Part shown: piece by piece, positions 62,543-64,000 of the stretch | Numbering within the stretch: the stretch's first letter is position 1 | Layout: every line of letters begins with the position of its first letter | NCBI GenBank assembly: GCA_021739635.1 | Contig: JAIPBH010000014.1 | Coordinates: forward strand, 16,377 to 80,376 | Reading direction: 5' to 3' | From: Flavobacteriaceae bacterium | Lineage (GTDB): Bacteria > Bacteroidota > Bacteroidia > Flavobacteriales > Flavobacteriaceae | Length of the DNA stretch: 64,000 nt | Notes under the pieces: generated by a model | Seen by the model: only the letters and a program-made list of their open reading frames with translations | The model's database searches: none | Told to the model about the DNA's origin: nothing | Program-made: the position numbers and the translations under genes

Positions 62543-64000
62543 TTATTTGGTTCCGATATAAACTGGTCCAGTAAATGGTGCCAATCCACTGTCTTTTAAG
62601 ACTACTATATAATAATATGTTCCATTTGGCACTGTTCCAGCATTTCCTATAGAGCCACTACCAGATTTACCGTTCCAATTGTTTTGATAATTATTAGACT
62701 CATATACTAATGCGCCCCAACGGTTAAATATTTTAATATCCATAACGAAACCACATAATTCAACCCCAGAAATTTCAAAGGTTTCATTCCATTGATCTCC
62801 ATTAGGAGTAATTGCTTTGGAAATAACTACGTCTTCACTACCACAAGGTAATACGGTACATTCTGCATTAATATTCATTGATACATAAGTTACACTTATA
62901 CATCCATCATCTGTAGTAGTATATTTAAATACATAATCAATACCACCACTTCCAGGTTTAAAGTCTAAACTTATTTCTAATACAGTTGGGTTAAATATAT
63001 TACCTTCAAGTATGGCATCTGTATTACCTTCAACCATTTCCCAAACACCAGTTGAGTTTGTAGTCTGCAAATATTGATTTAAATCTACAACACCATCATC
63101 ATAACACTTATCATCAGCAATAATTTCTGTAACAACTTCGTCTAATGCTACATGTAAGGTTTGAATATATTTATTTTCATTTCCACATGCATCACTAACT
63201 GTCCAGGTTCTAACGATTTCATAGTCAGTTAATATATTTTCATCAAACGTATTGGTTTCATCAAAAACAATATTAACATTTGAATTACAATTATCTTCAA
63301 ATTCTAAATTAGGTACATCTGGAATATTTGCACAACTCACATTTAATTCAGTGTCTAAAATAGAAGTAAGTATAGGTACTGTAGTATCTTTAACAGTTAT
63401 TGTTTGAACAGATGAACTGGTATTACCACAGTCATCAACAAATGTCCATGTACGAGTTATTATTATATTACAAGTATTTGAATTATCAATGTTATCAACA
63501 CCACCTACGGTAATATTTCCAGAACAATTATCAACAGCTGTTAAGTTACCAGCAACAGGAACATCATCAATACACTCATAAGTTATGTCAGCTGGAGCAG
63601 CTGGAGCTACAGGTGAGATATTATCTGAAACTGTAATAAGTTGAGCTACACTACTTGTGTTTCCACAAGTATCAGTAAATGTCCAAGTACGAGTTATTAT
63701 TACATTACAAGGGTTTGAATTATCAAAACTATCAACACCAGCAACCGTAATGTTTCCAGAACAATTATCTACTGCAGTTAAGTTACCAGCAACAGGTACA
63801 TCATCTATACATTCGTAAGAAGCGTTTAATGGTGCACTAGGAGCTACAGGTGCAATATTATCATCAATCGTGTATGTATACGTCCAATCTAGGATATTAC
63901 CAGCACAATCGGTATAGGTAAAGGTAAAGACTTTATCACCAGAACAAGAAGGATCAGGGCTTTGAGTCATAACAGGCACTACTTCAACACCATTAGCATC
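62543..64000 (-). CDS. SprB-like adhesin with T9SS type B sorting domain, N-terminal part outside window
   Basis: Minus-strand frame open through the window edge; only the last 486 codons are seen, and the M at 63979 is internal. It holds at least two near-identical repeats of 79 residues (YECIDDVPVAGNLTAVDNCS, then NITVAGVD and RTWTFTDTCGNTSS), each an Ig-like/HYR-type module of beta strands with paired Cys. The C-terminal 100 residues (AITPNGDQWNETFEISGV, KIFNRWGALVYES) form the gliding-motility CHU_C/type B sorting signal for the type IX system. It is probably a very large surface adhesin used in gliding, with PorP/SprF next. Confidence 0.93.
   Translation of the reverse strand, partial: DANGVEVVPVMTQSPDPSCSGDKVFTFTYTDCAGNILDWTYTYTIDDNIAPVAPSAPLNASYECIDDVPVAGNLTAVDNCSGNITVAGVDSFDNSNPCNVIITRTWTFTDTCGNTSSVAQLITVSDNISPVAPAAPADITYECIDDVPVAGNLTAVDNCSGNITVGGVDNIDNSNTCNIIITRTWTFVDDCGNTSSSVQTITVKDTTVPILTSILDTELNVSCANIPDVPNLEFEDNCNSNVNIVFDETNTFDENILTDYEIVRTWTVSDACGNENKYIQTLHVALDEVVTEIIADDKCYDDGVVDLNQYLQTTNSTGVWEMVEGNTDAILEGNIFNPTVLEISLDFKPGSGGIDYVFKYTTTDDGCISVTYVSMNINAECTVLPCGSEDVVISKAITPNGDQWNETFEISGVELCGFVMDIKIFNRWGALVYESNNYQNNWNGKSGSGSIGNAGTVPNGTYYYIVVLKDSGLAPFTGPVYIGTK
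63541..63979. repeat. Tandem 237-bp repeat in the adhesin gene
   Basis: Two in-frame copies of a 237-bp unit with the marker TTAAGTTACCAGCAACAGG at 63541 and again at 63778. It encodes the 79-residue module. More copies may lie past the window end. Confidence 0.85.

Noticed and set aside
1..64000. CRISPR arrays, transposases, prophage or rRNA genes
   Set aside because: No regularly spaced short direct repeats, no transposase or phage frames and no rRNA-like sequence were seen on either strand.

Overview
The window is one contiguous, AT-rich chromosomal segment of a flavobacterium (Bacteroidota, most likely a marine Flavobacteriaceae). Supporting signs are: type IX secretion and gliding genes (a SprB-like adhesin with a C-terminal type B sorting domain, PorP/SprF, OmpA/PD40 proteins); a complete-looking menaquinone block; bacillithiol deacetylase BshB1; a CAL67264-type membrane protein next to ettA; and promoters of the Bacteroidetes form TTG-N19-TAnnTTTG, seen clearly before tRNA-His and pheT. 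No rRNA, CRISPR array, transposase or prophage was found. Most of the window is ordinary housekeeping chromosome.

Layout. 1-8.9 kb (minus strand): a long run of closely spaced genes from a DUF2520 protein through a KdsC-like phosphatase, a UbiA-type prenyltransferase, Maf, a short MscS channel, CorA, a large secreted PIG-L protein, an unlisted 36-residue membrane protein and a sodium:solute symporter cut by the window edge. 8.9-13.5 kb (plus): truncated haemoglobin, a giant ResB-CcsA cytochrome c assembly protein, then a small cassette-like island with a TonB-C-like protein, a long imperfect palindrome and a decayed gene. 13.5-26.6 kb: pckA, bshB1, tRNA-His, pheT, recG, a PHP phosphoesterase fused to two ACT domains, an M1 peptidase, and a patatin gene broken at an A9 run. 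26.9-35.7 kb: UvrD-type helicase, a Sua5/YciO protein, an OmpA lipoprotein, a glycosyltransferase, a solo HsdR-N nuclease-like protein divergent from holA, a YfcC transporter, and ung. 36.1-41.9 kb: menB, menA, an MBL-fold hydrolase, menC, a CPBP protease and menE, a likely operon. 41.9-46.9 kb: an acyl-CoA carboxylase beta subunit, a flavin reductase/MarR/pirin operon with a palindromic operator, and an OmpA protein. 46.9-49.3 kb: a structured RNA candidate, a CAL67264 protein, ettA and a small membrane protein. 49.4-53.4 kb: NudK-like Nudix, hutG and hutI around an unrelated coiled-coil protein. 53.5-57.5 kb: pta, ackA and a Crp/Fnr regulator. 57.7-64 kb (minus): gliding/T9SS cluster.

Possible links between genes. 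A Crp/Fnr-like palindrome (ATGAT-N4-ATCAT) lies upstream of the cytochrome c assembly gene, of pta and, with one change, of pckA. In two of these it sits about 42 bp upstream of the expected transcription start, the class II activator position. The Crp/Fnr gene just after ackA is a candidate reader.

The most unusual items are: the integron-cassette-like island at 12.6-13.35 kb; the four-stem RNA candidate at 46960-47052; the PHP-ACT-ACT fusion; the A9 frameshift in the patatin gene; the 24-bp operator palindrome at 43643; and the 36-residue partner of the symporter. No search was run; family names come from motifs and recall.
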